Of a DNA stretch of 64,000 bases, positions 32,175 to 38,924 are shown one piece after another. The notes beneath the pieces were generated by a model that was not told the DNA's origin, did no database searches, and was given only the letters and a program-made list of their open reading frames with translations. The stretch spans positions 8,244 to 72,243 of the forward strand of contig CAYZKD010000001.1 in NCBI GenBank assembly GCA_964479375.1, read 5' to 3'. The number at the start of each line of letters is the position of its first letter. Position 1 is the first letter of the stretch. Source of the stretch: CAYXTC01 sp964479375. Lineage in GTDB: Bacteria > Patescibacteriota > Minisyncoccia > Minisyncoccales > GWA2-38-27. Both the position numbers and the translations under genes were made by a program.

Positions 32175-32728
32175 TGGATTTTATTGATATAATCGCATCC
32201 TTTTTTTTCAATATATTTTCTCAGAGAACGCTTAGCTTTGTGCTGAATCCCGAGTTTGGGGGATGGCTCTTGGTTATTAGGAATGCTTTTCTCTTTGTTT
32301 CAGGAATACTTATTTTGCTTTCCTTGTTTCTTCTGGGTGCTTCTGGCTGGTTGAGGAAACGGTACACAGAGGATTTATATGAGGCGACCGCCTACAAGCC
32401 CTATGGCGCCAAAAAGTTCGAGAAAGAATGGAAAAGGATATCTGCAAGACTAGATAGCGGAGAAGGGGCGGGTTACAAGTTGGCCGTTATCGAAGCGGAT
32501 GATTTATTAGAAGAAAGATTGAGAAGCATGGGGTACAAAGGGGGAAAGATGCAGGATCTTTTAGAACAGGTTCCAGAGACTATTGTCCCCAATGTTGAGG
32601 AGGTAAGCCGGGTGCACGAATTGCGCAACAATATAGTGCATGACCCCGACTACAGACTGGAGTTAGAAGAAGCAAATAAGGCAGTGGCGGTTTTCGAAAG
32701 GGCGTTACAAGAGTTGGGAGCGATATAA
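32171..32728 (+). CDS. membrane-anchored HEPN-like protein
   Basis: 185 residues. One transmembrane helix lies near residues 33-56 (WLLVIRNAFLFVSGILILLS). The soluble helical part contains GEGAGYKLAVIEADDLLEER and, near its end, HELRNNIVHDPDYR, giving an R-x4-H motif at R152-H157, the signature of HEPN ribonucleases and their relatives. A function in RNA cleavage or nucleotide binding is possible but unproven; similar proteins in this phylum are annotated as hypothetical. Its ATG overlaps the gatA stop, so it is co-translated with an amidotransferase, with no evident link. Confidence 0.6.
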   Translation: MMDFIDIIASFFFNIFSQRTLSFVLNPEFGGWLLVIRNAFLFVSGILILLSLFLLGASGWLRKRYTEDLYEATAYKPYGAKKFEKEWKRISARLDSGEGAGYKLAVIEADDLLEERLRSMGYKGGKMQDLLEQVPETIVPNVEEVSRVHELRNNIVHDPDYRLELEEANKAVAVFERALQELGAI

Positions 32729-32732
32729 ATTC

Positions 32733-32761
32733 TTGATTTCCTTTCCAATTTAGTATATAAT
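32733..32761 (+). promoter_or_regulatory. promoter of the initiator tRNA gene
   Basis: TTGATT (32733-32738), 17-nt spacer, TATAAT (32756-32761). The -10 ends 12 nt before the tRNA 5' end, placing the start site a few bases upstream of the mature tRNA. Confidence 0.8.
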
Positions 32762-32773
32762 TCCAATTGACAT

Positions 32774-33086
32774 CGCGGGGTGGAGAAGTAGTATCTCACG
32801 AGGCCCATGCATTAGTGTGGCCAAAGACGGAAACGCCTTTGGAAAAACTCCTGAAATTGCTGGAAAACCATAAGAGTTTCTCTTGCTACAACGCAATCTG
32901 TAAAGATAGGCGTGAATGTTTAAAAAAAGAGGAAATTTGGCAACCAGCAGCCAAGCCTCCTGATCGGAGGAAGGTTCAGAGACTATAATAGGAGCTCCCC
33001 TTTGGGGAGATGGGATAGTCCATTCCATTTGGAAACAGATGGTATTTAAGAACCTCGAGACGCGGGTGCAATTCCCGCCCCCGCAA
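32774..33086 (+). tRNA. initiator tRNA-fMet(CAU), interrupted by a group I intron
   Basis: Exons 32774-32808 and 33051-33086 fold into a tRNA. The acceptor CGCGGGG pairs with CCCCGCA leaving the C1-A72 mismatch that marks bacterial initiators. D-stem GAGA/TCTC, anticodon stem CGAGG/CCTCG, loop CCCATAA with anticodon CAT, T-stem GCGGG/CCCGC. CCA is not encoded. Odd features: position 33 is C instead of U, the D-loop is only seven bases (AGTAGTA) without a GG pair, and the T-loop is TGCAATT with G at 55. The 242-nt intron is listed separately. Confidence 0.88.
32809..33050 (+). ncRNA. group I intron in tRNA-fMet, no ORF
   Basis: Inserted directly after the anticodon T36. Group I hallmarks: the 5' exon ends in T and the intron ends in G (TTTAAG); the exon GGCCCAT can pair with GTGTGGCC at 32815-32822 with one bulge, giving P1 with a U-G pair at the splice site; the R/P7 strand is GGTTCAGAGACTA (32973-32985) and the S strand GATAGTCC (33014-33021); P8 is CTCCCC-TTT-GGGGAG. 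It is small and encodes no endonuclease. Homologous placement is known for tRNA-fMet introns of cyanobacteria. Confidence 0.85.
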
Positions 33087-33283
33087 CATTTTTATCTGCG
33101 ACTACAAGGAATTCGAAATAACAATTCACCAAAACATTTTGGTAAAATTAAAAATAAAAAGAACCGTAACCATTTCTCGGTTTATCACATAGGAAAACAC
33201 TTATTACAAAAATTAGGAAGTCAGCATTTTTATTATGAAACCAAAGGGCTGATTGGGCAATCGGGGAGAGCAGGGAGGTCCCG
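33087..33283. other. intergenic region between tRNA genes
   Basis: 197 bp without a recognisable gene. It contains a small perfect hairpin ACCAAAA-CAT-TTTGGT and an AT-rich stretch. No promoter for the next tRNA is convincing, so the three tRNAs may be co-transcribed. Confidence 0.6.
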
Positions 33284-33354
33284 GCCGGGGAGTAGAATGG
33301 CATCTAAGGCCGTCTCATAAGCGGTTAACGTGGGTTCGATTCCCGCCCCCGGCA
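33284..33354 (+). tRNA. tRNA with CAU anticodon (elongator Met, or Ile2)
   Basis: Acceptor GCCGGGG/CCCCGGC fully paired, so not an initiator. Anticodon arm GCCGT-CTCATAA-GCGGT gives CAU with U33. T-arm GTGGG-TTCGATT-CCCGC is canonical; discriminator A. The D-stem TAGA/TCTA is short and its boundary with the anticodon stem is one base unusual. CCA is not encoded. Whether it reads AUG or, after lysidine modification, AUA cannot be decided here. Confidence 0.85.
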
Positions 33355-33360
33355 TATAAT

Positions 33361-33435
33361 GCGGACGTAGCTTAGCTGGCTTAAAGCGCCGCCCTGTCAC
33401 GGCGGAGATCGTGGGTTCAAATCCCATCGTCCGCG
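33361..33435 (+). tRNA. tRNA-Asp(GUC)
   Basis: Acceptor GCGGACG/CGTCCGC, anticodon arm CCGCC-CTGTCAC-GGCGG (anticodon GTC), T-arm GTGGG-TTCAAAT-CCCAT and discriminator G, as expected for aspartate. CCA is not encoded. It starts 6 nt after the CAU tRNA. Confidence 0.95.
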
Positions 33436-33644
33436 CAATAATCTGACTTTCTGGAAGTTTTTCTAAATTTTCGGCGGCGGGGCAAAGCGCCGCCCAATGT
33501 GTTTTGAGGGAGAAATTCGTCTCGTTCGGCGTGCCTTGCGGTTTGCCAAAATGAGGTTCAACCCGAAAATTTTCTTGGCAGTAGCCTTTTTATCTAAAAG
33601 GCTGCTCGCGGGCGAAGATCCTTCCTTCAAATCTCCTTCATTAA

Positions 33645-33667
33645 TGTAGGAGGCCCGTCCTCCCACA
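33645..33667. repeat. 23-bp hairpin repeat, left copy
   Basis: TGTAGGAGG-CCCGT-CCTCCCACA followed by TTTATTTT; the near-identical hairpin recurs at 34689. Upstream, 33436-33644 holds another hairpin AGCCTTTT-TATCT-AAAAGGCT (33584-33604) and GC-rich palindromic sequence GGCGGCGGGGC...GCGCCGCCC, but no gene. Confidence 0.8.
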
Positions 33668-33739
33668 TTTATTTTGGAAGCCTTGTTTTTTTGTTTTTAT
33701 GTCCTATTATAAGAAAATAGAAGTTAATATCACGAGCCT

Positions 33740-34486
33740 ATGTTTAAATATCTAAATCGTAGCATATCCATGCCAATAGCAATAGGAATTATTGTTATTT
33801 TAATAATTTTAGTTGGAGGAGGGACATTTATTTACCAGTATTATTGGCCCAAAACAGAACCGCAACCAATATCTTTTTCAAACGATTGTAATGAATTAAT
33901 AAGACAAGTAAGCAATTTAGTTGAAGAAGCAAATTATTGTAATGCGGATTCCGATTGTACGATATCAACCGAAACTACAAAATTCTGCGGTTGTTGGAGT
34001 TTAATTAACAAAAATGCCGATTTGTCAAAAATAAAAGAGGGAAATGAGAAATATAATAAATTAAATTGCCCGATACTTATGTGCGCTGAGTGTATGCTAA
34101 CCCCGCAGCAAGAGGATATAGAATGTGTAAATCATAAGTGCGTTGTATCTTCTTCTGGCATCGTTAAGTTGGGGGATATAGTTTCAAACCCGTCCCAATA
34201 TAGTAATAAAACTGTAATCGTTGAAGGAAAATACGGGGGCTGGAAACCCACAGCCGATATTCCCTGCAATGAGGCGAATATAGCAATTCTAACAAAAAGC
34301 GATACGCTAATTTATGATGGCACCGATTGTTTGTTTATGTCAGCCATCGGGGGGGTTAATATTTTATCCGAACCGAAAAATCTAAACCCAGTAGAAAACT
34401 CCATAAATATTGGCCAAGATATTAAGGTAGAAGCAGTAGTTAACTTGATCAACGGAAAACCAATCCTAGGGCTGATAAACCAATAA
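33740..34486 (+). CDS. secreted or anchored cysteine-rich protein of unknown function
   Basis: 248 residues with one N-terminal helix (PIAIGIIVILIILVGGGTF, near residues 12-30) and an exported remainder. Ten or so cysteines cluster between residues 49 and 135 (YCNADSDC, FCGCW, CPILMCAECML, ECVNHKCV), suggesting disulphides outside the cell. The last 110 residues resemble a small OB-like domain (TVIVEGKYGGWK). It is more AT-rich than its neighbours and lies between two copies of the same hairpin, which suggests acquisition as a cassette. I do not recognise a specific family. Confidence 0.6.
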   Translation: MFKYLNRSISMPIAIGIIVILIILVGGGTFIYQYYWPKTEPQPISFSNDCNELIRQVSNLVEEANYCNADSDCTISTETTKFCGCWSLINKNADLSKIKEGNEKYNKLNCPILMCAECMLTPQQEDIECVNHKCVVSSSGIVKLGDIVSNPSQYSNKTVIVEGKYGGWKPTADIPCNEANIAILTKSDTLIYDGTDCLFMSAIGGVNILSEPKNLNPVENSINIGQDIKVEAVVNLINGKPILGLINQ

Positions 34487-34688
34487 ACGACTCTAATAAT
34501 AAAGCCGAATAAAAAAGAAAATCAAATGTTTCGAAAATAAAATTTTTTAGCGGCGGGGCGGGACACCTAAAATTTTATGTTGGGGTTTTCTATAAAAAAG
34601 GTTCTAACTTGGCCGTAAAGACGCGCAGAGTTTTAATATTAGAATCCAGATTCCATTGTGCCGGTTCATATGGCATTATCCAAAAAAA

Positions 34689-34711
34689 TGTGGGAGGCCC
34701 GTCCTCCCACA
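34689..34711. repeat. 23-bp hairpin repeat, right copy
   Basis: TGTGGGAGG-CCCGT-CCTCCCACA, a perfect 9-bp stem preceded by seven A and followed by TTTATTT, so it could terminate transcription from either side. It differs from the left copy at 33645 by one base. A related stem GGAGG-TTCGT-CCTCC follows at once. 34487-34688 holds no gene. Confidence 0.8.
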
Positions 34712-34751
34712 TTTATTTGTGGAGGTTCGTCCTCCGCGGAAATTTTTGGTA

Positions 34752-34964
34752 TAAAAAAATCCCTCGGTGTTGTTTGCCCGAGGGATTTAGCGTTGGTCAC
34801 GGAGGATGCATGATTGTCCTTTCTTGAGTTGGACGCTCTCACAGAGAAGTGGAGGTGTCGAGGTCGCCGGCGGTCACAAGATCTTGCGGTGACTGAGCTG
34901 GCACTGACGCACAATCATAGGATTCTCCTTAAAAAGGGTTCTCGTGGAACTAACGCAAGGTACT
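34752..34964 (-). ncRNA. candidate small RNA or attenuated leader
   Basis: A complete small transcription unit on the minus strand: promoter at 34971-34999, about 210 nt of RNA, terminator at 34758-34788. It contains AAGGAG then a 14-codon frame, MIVRQCQLSHRKIL and stop (34917-34873), and further on AAAGGA and a four-codon frame, MHPP. It may be a regulatory RNA antisense to the upstream side of the 35079 gene, a leader-peptide attenuator that has lost its downstream gene, or a decayed gene. No known RNA family was recognised. Confidence 0.5.
34758..34788 (-). terminator. terminator of the minus-strand small RNA
   Basis: Read on the minus strand, AAATCCCTCGG-GCAAACAAC-ACCGAGGGATTT forms a stem of about ten pairs followed by a run of seven T. 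On the plus strand there is no T-run after the stem, so its direction is minus. Confidence 0.8.
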
Positions 34965-34970
34965 GAGAAT

Positions 34971-34999
34971 ATATTATCATATGTATTCATTTTTGTCAA
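34971..34999 (-). promoter_or_regulatory. promoter of the minus-strand small RNA
   Basis: TTGACA (34994-34999 on the complement), 17-nt spacer, TAATAT (34971-34976). Its -35 faces the -35 of the plus-strand promoter at 35011 with 11 bp between them; the two boxes form the palindrome TGTCAA...TTGACA. Confidence 0.75.
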
Positions 35000-35010
35000 T
35001 ACCGAAGTTG

Positions 35011-35039
35011 TTGACAGATAAATGATTTGAGGGTACAAA
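35011..35039 (+). promoter_or_regulatory. promoter of the phosphoribosyltransferase gene
   Basis: TTGACA (35011-35016), 17-nt spacer, TACAAA (35034-35039). The ATG is 39 nt further, after AAGGAAAGGATAACAA, a clear Shine-Dalgarno leader that most genes in this window lack. Confidence 0.65.
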
Positions 35040-35078
35040 GAAGGGGCAGGCTCTTTAACAATAAGGAAAGGATAACAA

Positions 35079-35798
35079 ATGGTACCGGCAGACAAAGAGG
35101 CGTTACTTAACGCTGATCCGATTGAATTTGAAGACATGGATCTTTCTTCGGCGATGGTTCTTCAATGGTTCAGCATTTTGGATGCCGGCTGGATCCACGA
35201 CAATAATCCCAAGCATCCTCACGCCAAGTTGACATCCGGCAAGTGTAGCAATGGATTCTTCGACTGCCTCCGGGTCCTTCGTCATCCTAACCTTAACGAA
35301 ATTTTGGCTAAGCAGCTCGCAGCCAAATTAAAAGATCAAGGGATTTCTGAAAGGGATGTTGATTGGGTCGTCGGATCTCCTTATGCCGGCATAACCTTTT
35401 CCTACGAGGTAGCCAAAGATCTCTGCGCTGTTCATGGCTTTGCGGAGAAACAGCTTTCTTCTGGGGGGAGGAAGATGGTCTGGCCCAGAAGCAGTATGGC
35501 TATTCCTTCTGGCGCTCGTGTTCTTCAGGTTGAAGAACTGATTACAACAAGCAAGACCTTTCAAAAGGTAAGGAAGGCCATAGAAGAAGGAAATCAGGAG
35601 TCGGTTGAGTTCCTTCCTGTTGTGGGTACTCTTATTCACCGGCCCTCTCGCTTGCCGGCTGAATATGACGGCAGAAGGGTTGTCGCCGTGGTCGAAAAGG
35701 AAGTCTGGGCCGCAGATCCCGGGAACTGTCCTCTTTGCCGTCAAGGCTCTGAGAGACTGGAGCCCAAAGTTGACTGGAAGAAACTGACCAAACCATAA
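35079..35798 (+). CDS. orotate phosphoribosyltransferase-like protein
   Basis: 239 residues. The PRPP-binding loop appears as ARVLQVEELITTSKTFQKV near residue 147, where OPRTs have V-(E/D)-D-hydrophobic-TTG; the second acidic residue is E and G is replaced by S. DWVVGSPYAGITFSYEVA precedes it as in type I phosphoribosyltransferases. A possible zinc pair CPLC lies near residue 220. It probably makes OMP or another nucleotide from a base, but the changed loop leaves substrate open. It has its own promoter, SD and terminator, which sets it apart from neighbouring genes. Confidence 0.65.
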   Translation: MVPADKEALLNADPIEFEDMDLSSAMVLQWFSILDAGWIHDNNPKHPHAKLTSGKCSNGFFDCLRVLRHPNLNEILAKQLAAKLKDQGISERDVDWVVGSPYAGITFSYEVAKDLCAVHGFAEKQLSSGGRKMVWPRSSMAIPSGARVLQVEELITTSKTFQKVRKAIEEGNQESVEFLPVVGTLIHRPSRLPAEYDGRRVVAVVEKEVWAADPGNCPLCRQGSERLEPKVDWKKLTKP

Positions 35799-35809
35799 AC
35801 ACACATAAG

Positions 35810-35845
35810 CCACTGGTTAAAACCGGTGGTTTTTTATTTATTTTT
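35810..35845 (+). terminator. terminator after the phosphoribosyltransferase gene
   Basis: CCACTGGTT-AA-AACCGGTGG stem followed by TTTTTTATTTATTTTT, 12 nt after the stop codon. Confidence 0.9.
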
Positions 35846-35859
35846 CCCCAATTTCTGCC

Positions 35860-35888
35860 TTGATTTGAAGGGATTTTTAAGGTAAAAT
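35860..35888 (+). promoter_or_regulatory. pheS promoter
   Basis: TTGATT (35860-35865), 17-nt spacer, TAAAAT (35883-35888). The -10 ends 9 nt before the ATG, predicting a leader of about 0-3 nt. The whole gap to the previous terminator is used by this promoter. Confidence 0.7.
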
Positions 35889-35897
35889 AAGTATAAT

Positions 35898-36902
35898 ATG
35901 GACCTAAGAGAGATAAAAAGAAAAGCCCTAGAGGATGTGAAAAAAGCAGAGAGCGCAGAGGCTCTGAAGGTTTGTTATAAGAAATATTTGAGCAAAAAAG
36001 GAGAGTTGGCCAAGACCTTTTCTTCTTTAAAAGATTTGTCCGGAGAGGAGAAATCAAAAACAGGGAAGGTGGCCAATGAAATCAAGAAAGAAGTAGAAAA
36101 AGCAATTAAACAAAGAGAAAAGTTTGTTGATTCTTTTAAGAAAGGCAGTAAAAAAGGATTGGATATAACTATTCCTGCCCGAAAGGCGAAAATAGGTCAT
36201 CTTCACCCCTTGACTTTAGTAAGAAGAAAAATAGAAGATATTTTTCAAGGTATGGGTTTTTCTGTTGTTGAGGGCCCTGAGGCGGAAACTGAGTTCTATA
36301 ACTTCGACGCTTTGAATATTCCTAAAGACCACCCTGCCCGCGATTTATGGGACACTTTTTACTTAGAAAATGACATGGTTTTAAGGACTCATACTTCTCC
36401 TGTACAGATAAGATACATGGAAAAAAACAATCCTCCCTTTAAGATTATAGCGCCAGGCAGGATTTATAGAAACGAAGCCACAGATGCCTCTCACGATTTC
36501 CAGTTTTATCAGGTGGAGGGCCTAATGGTCGGAGATAATATTTCCGCCGCCAATTTTAGGGCTATTATCCAGGAGTTTTTGTCTTGCTTTTTTGGGACTA
36601 CTGCCGAAATCAGATTAAGGCCCAGTTATTTTCCTTTTACAGAGCCCTCTTTTGAGGTAGACATTAAATGTCTTGTTTGCGGGGGGAAAGGATGTAGCGT
36701 CTGCTCTGGTACCGGTTGGGTAGAACTAATGGGAGCTGGCATGGTCCATCCCAACGTGTTAAAGGCTGGCAGGCTTAATCCTAAAAATTGGCAAGGATTT
36801 GCTTTCGGCATAGGCATGGACAGGCTGGCTATGATGAAGTATAAGATTGACGACGTGAGACTGTTTAGGTCCGGGGATATAAGGTTTTTGGAGCAATTTT
36901 AA
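35898..36902 (+). CDS. pheS: phenylalanyl-tRNA synthetase alpha subunit
   Basis: Catalytic subunit of the heterotetrameric enzyme. An N-terminal coiled coil (residues 1-90) binds tRNA. Motif 2 is GRIYRNEATDASHDFQFYQV and motif 3 GFAFGIGMDRLAMMKYKI. HPLTLVRRKIEDIFQGMGF and EFYNFDALNIPKDHPARD are typical. A CxxC-x2-CxxC-like segment (CLVCGGKGCSVCSGTG) is found in many bacterial PheS. 334 residues, followed at 2 nt by pheT. Confidence 0.97.
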   Translation: MDLREIKRKALEDVKKAESAEALKVCYKKYLSKKGELAKTFSSLKDLSGEEKSKTGKVANEIKKEVEKAIKQREKFVDSFKKGSKKGLDITIPARKAKIGHLHPLTLVRRKIEDIFQGMGFSVVEGPEAETEFYNFDALNIPKDHPARDLWDTFYLENDMVLRTHTSPVQIRYMEKNNPPFKIIAPGRIYRNEATDASHDFQFYQVEGLMVGDNISAANFRAIIQEFLSCFFGTTAEIRLRPSYFPFTEPSFEVDIKCLVCGGKGCSVCSGTGWVELMGAGMVHPNVLKAGRLNPKNWQGFAFGIGMDRLAMMKYKIDDVRLFRSGDIRFLEQF

Positions 36903-36904
36903 CT

Positions 36905-38908
36905 ATGACATTTTCCTATAACTGGCTCCAGACATTTTTTCAGAAAAGACTTCCCAAGCCAGAGAAACTGGCAGAACTTTTAACTATGCATAGTTTTGAA
37001 GTAGAGGGAGCAGAGAAGAAGAACAAAGACTATCTTTTAGACATAGATGTTTTGCCTGACCGGAGCTCTGATTGCTTTTCTCATCTCGGAGTAGCCCGGG
37101 AGATAGCAGCCATCACTAACCAAAAATTGAAATATCCTGATAAGATAAAGAAAAAAAAGGGAGGGAAGAAACCAATAAATCTTAAAGTTGAAAACAATGA
37201 GGACTGTCTTCGCTATACAGCCAAACTAATAGAAGGCGTAAAGGTGGGGCCTTCTCCTAAGTGGCTGAAAGATAAAATAAATTCCTGCGGTGTCCAGTCC
37301 ATTAATAATATAGTGGACATCACAAACTATGTGATGCTTGAGATGGGACAGCCTCTTCATGCCTTTGATATTAACAAGATAAGGAACAGAGAGATAATTG
37401 TAAGAAGGGCCAAGAGAGGAGAAAGGATAACTACTCTAGACGACAAGGAGTATAAACTAGACAGAGACATTTTAGTTATATCAGACCCGGAAAGCTCTTT
37501 GGCTATAGCCGGGATAAAAGGAGGAAAAAAAGCAGAAATTGACTCCGAAACCAACGCTATTGTTTTAGAATCTGCTAATTTTGCCTCTTTGCTGACGAGG
37601 CGCGCCTCAAGGAAGCTTCAATTAAAAACGGATGCTTCTTGGAGATTTGAGAATGAAATAGATCCCAACCTTACAGAAGAGGCTATAAACAGAGCCGTTT
37701 TCTTGATTAAGAAAGAAGCAGGAGGAAAAGTAGTATCTGGTACGGCCGATTTTTATCCCCAGAAGAGGTTTCCTAAAAAGATAAAGATAGACCCTAGCGA
37801 TATCAGAAAATTACTCGGCATTATAATTCCGGAAAAAGATATAAGGAATATTTTCTCTAGATTGGGTCTTAAGAATAAAAAGAAAGGCAAGATGATAGAA
37901 GTAGAGATTCCCACCCGAAGATTGGATTTATCAATACCTCAAGATTTAGTAGAAGAAGTGGGACGGATTTACGGATATGAAAATATCACAGCCTCTTTCC
38001 CTTTAATATCTTTGGCGCCGCCTGATAAGAATTTTTCTGTTTTTTGGGAAAATTTTACAAAAAATGTATTCAAGGAACTGGGTTTTTTCGAATCCTACAA
38101 CTATTCTTTCATTGGAGAAGACGTTAAGGAGATATTCGGGTATAAAGAACTGGCAGGGTTGAAAAATCCTCTCAGCGATGAGCACAAATATTTAAGACCC
38201 AGTCTGATTCCCAATCTTCTAAAAAACGTGAAAACTAATGGAGAAAAAGAGGTTGATATTTTTGAAATAGGGAAAGTTTTCAAATCTTCTCAAAAGGAAA
38301 AGAAAATGCTTTCCGCCCTCTCTACCCATAAAGATTTTTATAACATGAAAGGTATTGTTGACGCGCTTTTAAATAAAGTGGGAATTAGTGAAGTGTGGTA
38401 CGATGACTTTAAAGCCACTCCCGAAAACAGTAAAATTAATGTGTGGGAAAAGAAAAGAGCCGCTGAAATCAAAGTGGGCTTTGAAGAAATAGGTTTCCTG
38501 GGCGAAATTTCTTCTGAGATATTAGATGAAACGAAGATAGGAAAGAAGGTGGTTCTGTTCGAAATTGATTTTGAGAAATTCCAAAAGATAGCTTCAGAAG
38601 AACAGGAGTATCAACCGATTTCGCGGTATCCAGTAGCAGTGAGAGATATAGCGGTATTGGTTCCCCGGTCGGTAAAGGTGGAGGCTGTGATGAATAAAAT
38701 CAATGCTGTGGGAGGATCTTTAATTAGAGACATCGATCTTTTTGATATTTACGAAGGAGAAAATCTGCCGTTTGGTAAGAAGAATCTGGCTTTTCATATA
38801 ATCTATCAGGCAGAAGACAGAACCCTATCTAATGAAGCAATTCTCGCCCTACAGGACAGGATTATAAGGTTTTTGGAGGCTGAGCCGGACTGGCAGGTAA
38901 GAAAATAA
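36905..38908 (+). CDS. pheT: phenylalanyl-tRNA synthetase beta subunit, without OB domain
   Basis: Partner of PheS, carrying editing and tRNA-binding domains. It starts MTFSYNWLQTFFQ but goes directly from VEGAEKKNKDYLLDID to the B1 region DVLPDRSSDCFSHLGVAREI: the EMAP-type OB domain found in the E. coli subunit (near residues 40-150) is absent, giving 667 instead of about 795 residues. B3/B4 editing (VDITNYVMLEMGQPLHAFD), B5 and the C-terminal FDX-ACB domain (RYPVAVRDIAVLVP) are present. Confidence 0.95.
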   Translation: MTFSYNWLQTFFQKRLPKPEKLAELLTMHSFEVEGAEKKNKDYLLDIDVLPDRSSDCFSHLGVAREIAAITNQKLKYPDKIKKKKGGKKPINLKVENNEDCLRYTAKLIEGVKVGPSPKWLKDKINSCGVQSINNIVDITNYVMLEMGQPLHAFDINKIRNREIIVRRAKRGERITTLDDKEYKLDRDILVISDPESSLAIAGIKGGKKAEIDSETNAIVLESANFASLLTRRASRKLQLKTDASWRFENEIDPNLTEEAINRAVFLIKKEAGGKVVSGTADFYPQKRFPKKIKIDPSDIRKLLGIIIPEKDIRNIFSRLGLKNKKKGKMIEVEIPTRRLDLSIPQDLVEEVGRIYGYENITASFPLISLAPPDKNFSVFWENFTKNVFKELGFFESYNYSFIGEDVKEIFGYKELAGLKNPLSDEHKYLRPSLIPNLLKNVKTNGEKEVDIFEIGKVFKSSQKEKKMLSALSTHKDFYNMKGIVDALLNKVGISEVWYDDFKATPENSKINVWEKKRAAEIKVGFEEIGFLGEISSEILDETKIGKKVVLFEIDFEKFQKIASEEQEYQPISRYPVAVRDIAVLVPRSVKVEAVMNKINAVGGSLIRDIDLFDIYEGENLPFGKKNLAFHIIYQAEDRTLSNEAILALQDRIIRFLEAEPDWQVRK

Positions 38909-38924
38909 TTAATTTGTTAAAAAC

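Noticed and set aside
33039..33427. Open frames across the tRNA region on both strands
   Set aside because: They overlap structured tRNA genes and have no protein-like composition or homology signal.
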